Shown here: in pieces, positions 9,209 through 17,392 of the stretch
How positions within the stretch are numbered: the first letter of the stretch is position 1
How the letters are laid out: every line of letters begins with the position of its first letter
Assembly: GCF_004360155.1 (NCBI RefSeq)
Contig: NZ_ML178720.1
Coordinates: 339,078-403,077 of the forward strand
DNA from: Paraglaciecola marina
GTDB lineage: Bacteria > Pseudomonadota > Gammaproteobacteria > Enterobacterales > Alteromonadaceae
Direction of reading: 5' to 3'
Length of the DNA stretch: 64,000 nt
The notes under the pieces: model-generated
The model's input: only the letters and a program-made list of their open reading frames with translations
What the model was told of the DNA's origin: nothing
Database searches by the model: none
Position numbers and translations under genes: made by a program

Positions 9209-9898
9209 ATGCAAAATTTAGAAAAATTTAAAGACATATACCAGCGAGCCTGTGAGCGAAAAGGTGGCCCCAAAGTACTAGAGGCCATGTTAGCAAAACC
9301 TTTAACGCCTGCAGAATTACAGCAAATAGGAGACGACCGCTTTTTAGCTGAGTTTACCCAAAAGGTGTTTCAATCTGGTTTTGTGTGGCGTGTTGTAAGA
9401 AACAAATGGCCAGACTTTGAACGAGCATTTTTTGGGTTTGAGATAGAAAAAGTATTACTCATACCTGATGAAATGTTAGAAAAAAAGGCCGCAGACCCCA
9501 GCATCATTCGTAACTTCACTAAGGTGAAAACCATACGCGACAATGCACAAATGATTGACACTGTAGCCCGCGAGCATGGCAGCTTTGCTAAATTTGTAGC
9601 TAACTGGCCCACAGATGACATTATTGGTTTATGGGCATTTTTGAAAAAAAACGGCGCTCGCTTAGGCGGAAATACTGGCCCCTATGGTTTACGGGCTATA
9701 GGTAAAGATACCTTTTTACTCACCAATGATATTGTGGGCTACTTTACCCAAAGAGGCATAATCTCAGGCTCTGCCCAATCAAAACGCTCACTAACCGCCA
9801 TCCAACAAAGCTTTAACGAACTACAGCAACAAAGCGGCCGTTCTGTACAGGAGTTAAGCTTAATTATATCCAGAAGTGTTGGGGATAATATTCTCTAG
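9209..9898 (+). CDS. Tag-like DNA-3-methyladenine glycosylase family protein
   Basis: The 229-residue product fits the Tag/adenine glycosylase family: residues about 50-75 (VFQSGFVWRVVRNKWPDFERAF) align well with the helix of Tag that follows its active-site segment. Tag removes 3-methyladenine from DNA. However, the N-terminal zinc Cys and the matching C-terminal His/Cys of E. coli Tag are not visible, and a Lys stands where I would place the Tag Glu38. This is therefore a divergent subfamily and its activity is uncertain. The last 30 codons and about 90 bases downstream form copy 1 of a direct repeat whose second copy is at 11915-12100. Confidence 0.7.
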   Translation: MQNLEKFKDIYQRACERKGGPKVLEAMLAKPLTPAELQQIGDDRFLAEFTQKVFQSGFVWRVVRNKWPDFERAFFGFEIEKVLLIPDEMLEKKAADPSIIRNFTKVKTIRDNAQMIDTVAREHGSFAKFVANWPTDDIIGLWAFLKKNGARLGGNTGPYGLRAIGKDTFLLTNDIVGYFTQRGIISGSAQSKRSLTAIQQSFNELQQQSGRSVQELSLIISRSVGDNIL

Positions 9899-9989
9899 CA
9901 AGCGACAAGCAAATTAAAACTTGTTGGCCTGTGGGTTATTAAATGGACGTACTCTTGTAAGTATTTTATCTAGGTGTCTTTGTAAGGCC
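9806..9989 (+). repeat. Direct repeat copy 1 (3' end of Tag-like gene plus downstream)
   Basis: This 184-base stretch aligns with 11915-12100 at roughly nine identical positions in ten by eye, with two or three 1-base indels. It covers the last about 30 codons of the glycosylase gene, its stop and about 90 bases of non-coding DNA. Between the copies lie three small DUF genes. Confidence 0.85.
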
Positions 9990-10023
9990 TGACTAATTTA
10001 CCGTCAGATGACAAGAGGAAACA

Positions 10024-10671
10024 ATGGCGACACCAATACATAGCAAACTCATCAATAAAGCCGCTAGGGAAGTACTCAAGCCTGCTGGGTTGGTTAGAAA
10101 GGGACAGTCAAGAATTTGGCTGGACGATAATAAATGGTGGCTCACCATGATTGAGTTTCAGCCATCTAGTTGGTCTAAAGGTACATATTTAAATGTTGGA
10201 ATATCTTGGCTTTGGTACCCGAAAGACTCTCTTTCATTCGATATTGGTTACAGAGAAAGCTCGTTCGTTGAATTTAAAGATGAAGAAACCTTTTTAGAAG
10301 AAGTAATCAAGTTAGCTGAAAAAGCAAAAGATAAAGCCTTAACCCACCGTCATTCAATGTCATCTCCTGAGCTTGCGAAAGAGTTTGTCTTAAAGAATAC
10401 CATTGATGACAAGCAAAACATTTGGGCTTGTCTACATAAAGGCATGGCGTGTTTATACGCTTCGGATACTTCAAATGCAAAAAACCACTTAGAAAATGTT
10501 ATGCAATGCAAAGAAAACAGGGATTGGGCTAACTCTGTAAAGGGCTTTGCACAATTATTGTTGAATCTAAAACCAGATGAACAGCTGTTTGCTATGCAGG
10601 ACGCAATAATGAAATCTCGCAAATTAATAAAGCTACCAGAAATAGAGGGGTTGTTTAGCAATCGAGTCTAA
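10024..10671 (+). CDS. DUF4304-like protein
   Basis: The 215-residue product begins with a segment typical of DUF4304: a helix ending in LKPAGLVRKGQSRIW, then a beta-rich part (FQPSSWSKGTYLNVGI). The C-terminal half (about 100-215) is helical and may be a repeat-like domain. No signal peptide or membrane segment is seen. A good ribosome site (AGAGGA) precedes the ATG. It is the first gene of the repeat-bounded island. DUF4304 genes are often scattered accessory genes, some near toxin loci, but no toxin gene is visible here and the function is unknown. Confidence 0.65.
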   Translation: MATPIHSKLINKAAREVLKPAGLVRKGQSRIWLDDNKWWLTMIEFQPSSWSKGTYLNVGISWLWYPKDSLSFDIGYRESSFVEFKDEETFLEEVIKLAEKAKDKALTHRHSMSSPELAKEFVLKNTIDDKQNIWACLHKGMACLYASDTSNAKNHLENVMQCKENRDWANSVKGFAQLLLNLKPDEQLFAMQDAIMKSRKLIKLPEIEGLFSNRV

Positions 10672-10822
10672 CTATTTAGTCGGAAAACTTATTTAGACAT
10701 ATGAGCAGAGCCTTCACATAAACTTCATCCTTGGAAATTTAACTAAAGCATTGTAACTCTAAGTTAAACTACCAAACTAATTTGAAACCATATGACTTTT
10801 GTAATCAACGGCTCTGACACCC

Positions 10823-10847
10823 TAGATTCCATAGATTCCATAGATTC
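10823..10847. repeat. 9-base tandem repeat, about 2.8 units
   Basis: The unit TAGATTCCA is repeated at 10823-10831 and 10832-10840, with a partial third copy to 10847. It lies in the 232-base leader of the DUF695 gene. It may be a polymerase-slippage product or a repeated protein-binding site. Confidence 0.6.
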
Positions 10848-10903
10848 AAAGAACTAGGATCTCCAAGTGTAAGGAATAGTGCTAACAACTTTACTAAGGA
10901 AAA

Positions 10904-11344
10904 ATGATGGAAATAAAACCCGCAGATTCAGACGCGTGGAACATTGCTGAAGGCAAAGCCAATGGAAAACCTAGCCTTATCCGCTATAGACCAGAGTTAA
11001 GACAACTTATCGGCTCTCCTAACTATCCTCAACGACTTGTTATATTTTGGGATTATAAACAGACGAATGACTCTGGGTTGCCTAGCAACACCCAACTAGA
11101 TGAAATGAAAATGTTTGAAGATGCAATCGTCGATCCCTTAGATGTCGATCGGCTCGCAATATTTGTTTATTCTTATACAAATGCGGGCACTCGCGAATGG
11201 CATTTCTATACTGGTAACATTGAAAAAGTAGGAGTAATAATAAATAGTGCACTATCGAAACACGATAAATTTCCAATCGAATTACAAGTGTACGAAGACA
11301 CTGAGTGGTCAGAGCTAAAAAAAGTATATGAAATCTGTAAGTAA
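10904..11344 (+). CDS. DUF695-family protein
   Basis: The 146-residue cytosolic-looking product shows the DUF695 pattern: YPQRLVIFWDYK near residues 46-57, an MKMFEDAI helix, then GTREWHFYTGN near residues 100-110 and a closing DTEWSELKK. The family's function is not established. An AAGGA site precedes tandem ATG codons at 10904 and 10907; either could be used. It is preceded by the 9-base tandem repeat and followed 84 bases later by the UPF0158-like gene, same direction. Confidence 0.7.
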   Translation: MMEIKPADSDAWNIAEGKANGKPSLIRYRPELRQLIGSPNYPQRLVIFWDYKQTNDSGLPSNTQLDEMKMFEDAIVDPLDVDRLAIFVYSYTNAGTREWHFYTGNIEKVGVIINSALSKHDKFPIELQVYEDTEWSELKKVYEICK

Positions 11345-11428
11345 AAATGCACCTAACAAATCAACTATGCATAAAACAGGAAAGAGCCACATCCCATATG
11401 CAAATCACTATTTGTCTAAGAGAAGATT

Positions 11429-11845
11429 ATGCCAGCAAAATTAGATGACATTGAGTGGGCAATTGAGTTCTCATCTGCTGGATTAGGTGATCACGAGGCG
11501 TATATCAGTTTAGATACTGGCGAAATTTATTATGTTGGTGATACTGTGGAAGAACCGATACCAGATGACCTCTATGAGTGTGATAGATATCTTAAGTTAC
11601 CCAGTAAACAGGATTTAGGATTAAGTAAGCGATTGGCCCTGAGTTTTATTGCCGAATCGATTCCCGAAGAATTGGAATTTGGAAACGATATTTTTAGCCG
11701 CCGCGGCGCATACGCAAAATTTAAGTCGCTGCTAGAATCAAAAGGAAAACTAGAAGATTGGTATACGTACGAGGAGACTGCGTTAAAACAAGCCACGATT
11801 CAATGGTGTAAAAATAATGATGTTAAAATTAACAGCGGCATGTAA
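11429..11845 (+). CDS. UPF0158-like small protein
   Basis: The 138-residue acidic product resembles the UPF0158 family: an early ISLDTGEIYYVGD segment (about residues 26-38), a central segment beginning YLKLPSK, and a C-terminal helix with LEDWYTYEE followed by ATIQWCKNN. No catalytic motif, membrane segment or signal peptide is seen. The family has no settled function. It is the last gene between the two direct repeats. The start is the ATG behind an AGAGAAG site. The family match is by pattern only. Confidence 0.6.
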   Translation: MPAKLDDIEWAIEFSSAGLGDHEAYISLDTGEIYYVGDTVEEPIPDDLYECDRYLKLPSKQDLGLSKRLALSFIAESIPEELEFGNDIFSRRGAYAKFKSLLESKGKLEDWYTYEETALKQATIQWCKNNDVKINSGM

Positions 11846-11878
11846 CGAATGTTGCAGACCCCCACTGCAAAGGCGTAT

Positions 11879-11998
11879 ATGTTAAATCTAAGGAATCACA
11901 AACGTTATTATGAACCAAGCTTTGACGAACTACTGCAACAAAGCGGCCGTTCTTTACAGGAATTAAGCTTAATTATATCCAGAAGTGTTGGGGGATAA
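11879..11998 (+). pseudogene. Truncated second copy of the Tag-like gene 3' end
   Basis: A 39-codon frame begins at an ATG at 11879 and, from about codon 13, reads the same protein tail as residues about 203-226 of the gene at 9209 (SFDELLQQSGRSLQELSL in place of SFNELQQQSGRSVQELSL). A single extra G then brings an early stop four codons short of the original end. The upstream 12 codons are unrelated. It is a fossil of gene duplication or of insertion at the gene end, and is unlikely to be translated usefully. Confidence 0.7.
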
Positions 11999-12100
11999 TA
12001 TTCTGTAGTAAGCGAATAGCAAATTGAAGCTTGTTGGCCTGTGGGTAATTAAATGGACGTACTCTTGTAAGTATTTTATCTTGAGTGTCTTTGTAAGACC
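11915..12100 (+). repeat. Direct repeat copy 2
   Basis: This matches 9806-9989 (coding tail plus downstream non-coding DNA) and ends 14 bases before the next gene. The non-coding part is conserved as well as the coding part, so this is a DNA-level duplication and not two related proteins. Confidence 0.85.
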
Positions 12101-12114
12101 ACCTTGGGCAAATT

Positions 12115-12528
12115 ATGCTGCACTTTAAAAAAATCCAGTGGTTAAAAGTTATCGCTTACGCAATTGTACCGAGCATTTCAGTTGTGCTCGTTGTTGCTAT
12201 TCTAACTTTTGGTTTATTGAGCTTGGGGTTTGATATTACTGAAAACGCGACAATATTTCTGTTGGCTAGCTATCTCTGTTCGTTTGCTATTACTTATTTT
12301 GCCTATTTTACGTTAGCGAAAAAGCAATTTTATCACCCTTTTCAGCATGCAGTTTTCGTATATATTTTGAATATTGCCATTGGCTTTACGGTGGATTTTC
12401 TACTTCCCATCGCGTTGATAACCTGGGAAGTGTTTATTGTTGAGCTATTTGCTTATATAGCTATATTGGTAGTTGCAACCAAGCATGGTATTAAATATCG
12501 CAATCGTTTTATTGATAATGCGGTCTAA
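12115..12528 (+). CDS. Hypothetical four-helix membrane protein
   Basis: The 137-residue product has four hydrophobic helices (roughly residues 10-36, 44-65, 75-98 and 103-122) with basic ends and no other domain. I do not recognise the family. Its ribosome site is weak. It starts just beyond repeat copy 2, so its promoter region was probably rewritten by the duplication event. The following gene, 80 bases on, also encodes a membrane protein. Confidence 0.6.
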   Translation: MLHFKKIQWLKVIAYAIVPSISVVLVVAILTFGLLSLGFDITENATIFLLASYLCSFAITYFAYFTLAKKQFYHPFQHAVFVYILNIAIGFTVDFLLPIALITWEVFIVELFAYIAILVVATKHGIKYRNRFIDNAV

Positions 12529-12608
12529 AAATCCCATAAGCACCACTTACATAGTCAGCCTATTTACTAACATCAAAGAATAAAATCTGGCTTATTTAAG
12601 AGTAAAAA

Positions 12609-13580
12609 ATGAATCCGAAACATCCAAAATATATAGGCATTATTCTCGGCGTCCTTTACGGTTTATCCCTCAGGCTTTTATGGGAAATTGAAGCCTTTCG
12701 AGATCTTGGTCAAGTAGTGACAGTCTCATTTACCTTTTTTGTACCCTTTGTAATCGGATTTATACGTATCCACTTTGAGTGTAAGGTCAGTCCTAACCTC
12801 ACGGTTAGCAAAATGATTACATTATCTTGGCAGCCTATTTTCTTTTTCCTATTGGCTACTGTGGTCACTCTATTGGAGGGAAGCATATGTATAGCGATGG
12901 CATTACCCGCATTTATGTTTTTTTCTAGTCTGGGCGGCGTAGCTGCTGGCTATTTAAATAGATATTTTACTAAAAAACGTAACGCGACTTTAATGTCGGT
13001 AGTATTATTTCCAATTTTGATCTCGCCAATTGAAACAAATTTCATAGCGTTAACTAAAACCTATACAGTTGAAAACAGTATCACTATTTATGCTTCTCCA
13101 AGTGTCGTTTGGAAACAGCTTGGAGAGGTTGAGTTAATTCAGCCAGATGAGCTAGATATTACACTGGCTTCACTGATCGGCGTTCCAAAACCAATTAGGG
13201 CAAGCATGAGTGCAGATGGAGTTGGGGCTGTACGAACTAGCGAATGGGAAAAGGGGGTAATATTTAGGGAAGTTATTACATCTTGGAAGCCAGAAAGAGA
13301 GATGACCTACTCCTTTGAAATCGATCCTGAAGCAATCCCAGACGACGCATTAGATAAACACATTAAGCTTGGGGGTGAATACTTCTCACCTTTAAATGGC
13401 GGATACTACTTATCGAAAGACCATAATGGTAATACCGTTTTAACGTTGAAAACTAGATTAGTAGACAATACTAACTTTGGCTTTTATTCCCGTATTTGGG
13501 GGGAGTTAATCTTTCAAGACTTTCATAATTCGTTGTTAAAACTTATGAAATCTAGAGCTGAGCATAGGGTGCTCCGGTAA
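12609..13580 (+). CDS. Membrane protein with C-terminal SRPBCC (START/polyketide-cyclase-like) domain
   Basis: The N-terminal part (about residues 8-150) carries four or five transmembrane segments. Residues about 155-320 then form an SRPBCC-type domain: ITIYASPSVVWKQLGEVE is the usual opening strand and helix, followed by a beta-sheet region and a long C-terminal helix. SRPBCC domains bind hydrophobic ligands in a deep pocket. The fusion to a membrane part suggests lipid or small-molecule sensing or handling at the membrane, but no ligand can be named. It converges with the beta-propeller gene across only 13 bases with no clear terminator. Confidence 0.7.
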   Translation: MNPKHPKYIGIILGVLYGLSLRLLWEIEAFRDLGQVVTVSFTFFVPFVIGFIRIHFECKVSPNLTVSKMITLSWQPIFFFLLATVVTLLEGSICIAMALPAFMFFSSLGGVAAGYLNRYFTKKRNATLMSVVLFPILISPIETNFIALTKTYTVENSITIYASPSVVWKQLGEVELIQPDELDITLASLIGVPKPIRASMSADGVGAVRTSEWEKGVIFREVITSWKPEREMTYSFEIDPEAIPDDALDKHIKLGGEYFSPLNGGYYLSKDHNGNTVLTLKTRLVDNTNFGFYSRIWGELIFQDFHNSLLKLMKSRAEHRVLR

Positions 13581-13593
13581 AGTTTTGTGATAT

Positions 13594-14802
13594 TTACTTA
13601 GAGCTAATTTTAAAGACAAACAAGGAATTAGCTTTACCTGTAGCAACTAACAAATGTTGGTTATCTTTAGTAAGAGTAATTGATGATATGCTCTTTATCT
13701 GGTTACCACGAGCACTTAATAATTTGTCCGTATAGTTAAGCTTCCCATCAACTCCTACACTAAACATATGTAAGCCAATCCCTGCCTCTCCAGCAGCATA
13801 AACTTTTGAGCCATCAGACGAGATGGCTATGCTACTCGCCCCATCTAAACCTGAGCCTCCAACATTAGAATTATCTATCACTTGCCAAAATTCATATTTC
13901 CCAGTATTTAGCTTACGAAAAACAACAACAGAGCTACTCCCAGAGCAAGCGACATATAGAAATTTCCCTTTAGGTGAAACTACAATTTTTTGAGGGTTAA
14001 CAAATTGCTCGACACCAGAAACACCGTTTTTTACGACTTGCTTTACCAGTAACTCACCTTTGTTATTGCGTTCAAAGATAGTTAACTGGTTGCTATCAAA
14101 GCCCAGTATATATAATTCATCATTACGTGGAGAAAAAGCCAAGCTAATTGGTTTACCCAAATCAATCTCAAGTGGCTTTGCATCTTTGACTGCCCTGTTA
14201 AAGAGAATTTTCCCATCAGCTCCAATATCAAAAATTGCAACGGCGTTACTCATATAGCTTGCAACAAAAAGCTGCTTGTCATCCAACGTTTTAATCACAT
14301 CCCAAGCACCAAGCAGAGCAAAGTGATCTAACTCATTAATTGGCTCATTGCTATTAAACACTTGCTCATAGCTAATACCATCGCTGATAGTTTCACTCAG
14401 CTGGTAAACGTTATTATTTAGAGAAAAACGCGTTAAAGCCCCATCATAAAACGCTGTTACCACTGCTTGTTTACTTTCTTCTAGGTAGGCTACCCCTGAA
14501 GCGCCTTCTAATCCACTTACATTCATAGACGAATTTTTAAACACTTCACTAAGAGTTAGATAAAAATCGTTGTCTAAATTGAAAATGGCAAACGCATTAT
14601 CATCGCCACTTGATACAAAAACTCTGGAGTTATCAGTTAAAACTTTTACATTTCTAGGATTGCCTAGGCCATCAACACCATCTATATCATCCTTTAGGAT
14701 TTGAATGAGCTGTAAACTATCTGTCGTATTAGCAATAGCTGCATTTAAGCTCATTAAAGTTAAGACTATAAAAAATGAAATCAGCTTATTCTTGTTAAGC
14801 AT
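13594..14802 (-). CDS. Secreted beta-propeller protein (lactonase-like fold)
   Basis: From the ATG at 14802 (GGGCGAG site upstream; a longer frame reaches 14868 but adds 22 residues in front of the signal peptide) the product is 402 residues. It has a signal peptide cleaved near AIA at about residue 24. The rest is repeated blades of the form 'G L.GAS.IAIS.DG..VY.A..' separated by about 50 residues, as in YncE/lactonase-type seven-blade propellers. It is probably periplasmic. It lies 101 bases downstream of the TonB receptor gene on the same strand, so the two may be co-transcribed. The enzymatic role, if any, is unknown. Confidence 0.75.
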   Translation of the reverse strand: MLNKNKLISFFIVLTLMSLNAAIANTTDSLQLIQILKDDIDGVDGLGNPRNVKVLTDNSRVFVSSGDDNAFAIFNLDNDFYLTLSEVFKNSSMNVSGLEGASGVAYLEESKQAVVTAFYDGALTRFSLNNNVYQLSETISDGISYEQVFNSNEPINELDHFALLGAWDVIKTLDDKQLFVASYMSNAVAIFDIGADGKILFNRAVKDAKPLEIDLGKPISLAFSPRNDELYILGFDSNQLTIFERNNKGELLVKQVVKNGVSGVEQFVNPQKIVVSPKGKFLYVACSGSSSVVVFRKLNTGKYEFWQVIDNSNVGGSGLDGASSIAISSDGSKVYAAGEAGIGLHMFSVGVDGKLNYTDKLLSARGNQIKSISSITLTKDNQHLLVATGKANSLFVFKISSK

Positions 14803-14903
14803 TAACTCGCCCTTCTCGTAGAAATATAACAACTTATAATCTATCAGATTGTGTAACGACCAACTCACCTATTATAAACCTATCGCCTAACTCCATTTAC
14901 CTC

Positions 14904-17249
14904 TTAAAAATTATGGCTATATGTAACTTGCACACTTCTTGGTAATTCTGGAAATACCAGAGTCGACCCAAAGTAACCGCCTTCAAACACTGGTCGCCAA
15001 TTTTTTTCATCGGTTAAGTTTTGAACTTCAAAACGTAACTTGGCATGCTGGCTTAACGCCACTGTGGTGCTGGCATTTATGGTGATTTGATCACGTATTA
15101 ACACTGTAGCTAAGTAGTCTAACGGGTAGCTTTTGCTATAAATGGCAGTGGCTGATACATCCCAATAGTCAAATATATTCCAACCTGCGTTTAAAGATAC
15201 GGTTTGCTCCGGTATGCCCTGCACTCTTTGGTTTGACGGTTCAAAGCCTGCAAAATTTGGTGCCCCTATGCCTGTACCTACAATAATATCTGGGCGGGAG
15301 TTATCAAAGGCGTCAGCTACTTGCTGCGAATCTTGAAAACTAGCAGAGTCGTCGTAGCGGGCATCTAGGTAGCTATAACCTAAGGTGGCCCAAAGGTTTT
15401 GCCCTTGATACACCACTTGCCCTTCGAAACCTTTTGCCACAATACCTGAGTTACTGCCATCTCTGTTACGTAGGCTACGGGCTTGTTCAAAGATTGAAGC
15501 ATCGGCATACCATGGGTTTTGAGCTGGCGCATATTTAATGCCCACTTCAAATAGCTCGTTTTCTGTTTCGAAGTTTAAAGGGTTAATTTGATTGTCTGCC
15601 CCTAGTGCCGTGCCACCAGCTAGGCTGTTAGAGGTGGCTTCGCTATAGCTGTAACTGGCATAAGTCACTAGGTCTTCTTGCAACTTAAAATTAGCACTTA
15701 GTGAGCCTGAATACAGCCAAGTATTGTAGGTATCACGGGCGGCAATTTGCCCTTGTGGGGCGATTGCATCTTGGGCTTTTACGTCGTAGTAGTCTGCACG
15801 CACTCCAACATTGGTACTCAGGCGCTCAGTCCAGTCACTTTGTTGTTCAACAAACACACCGCTTTGCCATGTTGTGGAGTCGGTGGTATCTGAGGTTGAA
15901 AAGTCGTTAATACCATCGCCATCTACATCATAGTTTGCACCGGGAGACACAAATACGCCTGGGCGTAACTCAACTAACCTAGCCTGTTGGGCTTCAGTTA
16001 AGGGAATACGGCGCTGGTCTAATGTGCCTAATAAATCAATAGGCAAATCAGCTTCTGTGGTGAACTGGCTGTAACCTAATACATCGTTATAACGAATATC
16101 CACACCCCAAGTGGTTTGCTGCTGCGAGCTCCAAACAGAGTTTATTTCGATTCTGTTTTGTGCCGTTTTGGCACCATCTACAATTTCTACAAAGCTATTT
16201 TGGGCAATTTCTTCACGGTCTAAAAATTGAAAGTAACTACGATTGGTTAAGCTGTGTACGCTATTTAGTTGGCGTTCGTAAGTACTATGAAATAAATACG
16301 TCTGCACATTGTTTATGTTGTCAGGGTCGGTCAACACTGTACTTCTTGAAATGGGCACTTCGCCTGTGGGCGATACTACAGCAAATGCCCCAGGAACTTC
16401 CGAACCATTAGGTTGCACACCTTGGCCTGTTATATACAAGCCATGGTCTATCAAATTTTGAGTGGGGCGGTTGATACCAGCGTTGTCAGCAAAGCCCACG
16501 TTGTAATATTCAAAGCTTACATCCCAGCTCGACTTAGCATCAGGCAATAAGCGATATGCGACAAATACATCTTCACTTTTGTAATCACCAAAATCATAAA
16601 AGCTGCCGTTGTCGATTAATTCAATACTCACACGGGCACCGCTTTTACCTTCTTCTATTGCTTTATCTATGTCCAATTGCCCTCTGTAGTGGTCCCAACT
16701 CCCTGCACTAACTTGCAAGCTAACATCACTGCCCGTTAAGCCTGCGGTTTTATTTTTTAGGTTTACAAACCCGCCATTACGCTGGGTTGTACCAAGCAAT
16801 ACAGAAGGTGCCCCTTTAACTATGTCTATTTGTCCTAAGCTGTTAAAGGACAATGGAATACCAAACCCATTATTACCCCCTTGTCGCCTGAGTCCCTGTT
16901 GAAACACCTCTCCAAGCTGGCCACGAATAGTAGGTAAACTTGGCGCACCAAAACCACTGGCAGCATAAGTATTAGGCACAAGCACAAGCACATCTTGCAA
17001 ATCGTCTATTGATAACTGCTCGAGCATGTCTTCAGATATTGAGGTAAGGGTGCGGGATATCTCGGTTATTTGCTTATCTTTACCAAAAGGGCCATCTACT
17101 ATTGTATCTTTTGGAGATACGATTAACGATGAAGCAGACTGCCCTGCAACGGTTATGTGCTCAACATCATTATTTGACTCTTGAGCAGTTGCGGCAAACG
17201 CCATGGATAAGCTGATACTCATGCTTAGGCTGTGTTGTCTGATAGACAT
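14904..17249 (-). CDS. TonB-dependent outer-membrane receptor
   Basis: The 781-residue product has a signal peptide (about 1-22), a TonB-box-like EHITVAG near residue 30, and a plug domain (about 45-165, with the IRG and GAPSVLLG signatures). The large beta-barrel ends in a C-terminal Phe. The plug resembles siderophore receptors of the FhuE/FpvA class, but the substrate is not known and no Fur box is evident upstream. A GAGAGGA ribosome site precedes the ATG. The neighbouring secreted beta-propeller may act on the same ligand. It is divergent from ubiE. Confidence 0.88.
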   Translation of the reverse strand: MSIRQHSLSMSISLSMAFAATAQESNNDVEHITVAGQSASSLIVSPKDTIVDGPFGKDKQITEISRTLTSISEDMLEQLSIDDLQDVLVLVPNTYAASGFGAPSLPTIRGQLGEVFQQGLRRQGGNNGFGIPLSFNSLGQIDIVKGAPSVLLGTTQRNGGFVNLKNKTAGLTGSDVSLQVSAGSWDHYRGQLDIDKAIEEGKSGARVSIELIDNGSFYDFGDYKSEDVFVAYRLLPDAKSSWDVSFEYYNVGFADNAGINRPTQNLIDHGLYITGQGVQPNGSEVPGAFAVVSPTGEVPISRSTVLTDPDNINNVQTYLFHSTYERQLNSVHSLTNRSYFQFLDREEIAQNSFVEIVDGAKTAQNRIEINSVWSSQQQTTWGVDIRYNDVLGYSQFTTEADLPIDLLGTLDQRRIPLTEAQQARLVELRPGVFVSPGANYDVDGDGINDFSTSDTTDSTTWQSGVFVEQQSDWTERLSTNVGVRADYYDVKAQDAIAPQGQIAARDTYNTWLYSGSLSANFKLQEDLVTYASYSYSEATSNSLAGGTALGADNQINPLNFETENELFEVGIKYAPAQNPWYADASIFEQARSLRNRDGSNSGIVAKGFEGQVVYQGQNLWATLGYSYLDARYDDSASFQDSQQVADAFDNSRPDIIVGTGIGAPNFAGFEPSNQRVQGIPEQTVSLNAGWNIFDYWDVSATAIYSKSYPLDYLATVLIRDQITINASTTVALSQHAKLRFEVQNLTDEKNWRPVFEGGYFGSTLVFPELPRSVQVTYSHNF

Positions 17250-17392
17250 GTTAATCCTCTCGATATTGATTCGAGCTTAAAGACCTAGCCACTACACATT
17301 TTATTACAACTAACTCAGAAGTAAGCCATTTTTTCTGTTTGCAGCGTGATTTATTAGGTAAACTAACTTGTGAATATTCTAAAGGAAACGCC

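Noticed and set aside
10672..11428. Integron attC sites between the DUF genes
   Set aside because: Isolated GTTAAAC and CCTAAC strings occur, but not as paired core sites with an imperfect stem, so a cassette array is not supported.
17250..17392. Fur box between the TonB receptor and ubiE
   Set aside because: Only a short CTCGA/TCGAG symmetry is present; it does not resemble the GATAAT-type Fur consensus.
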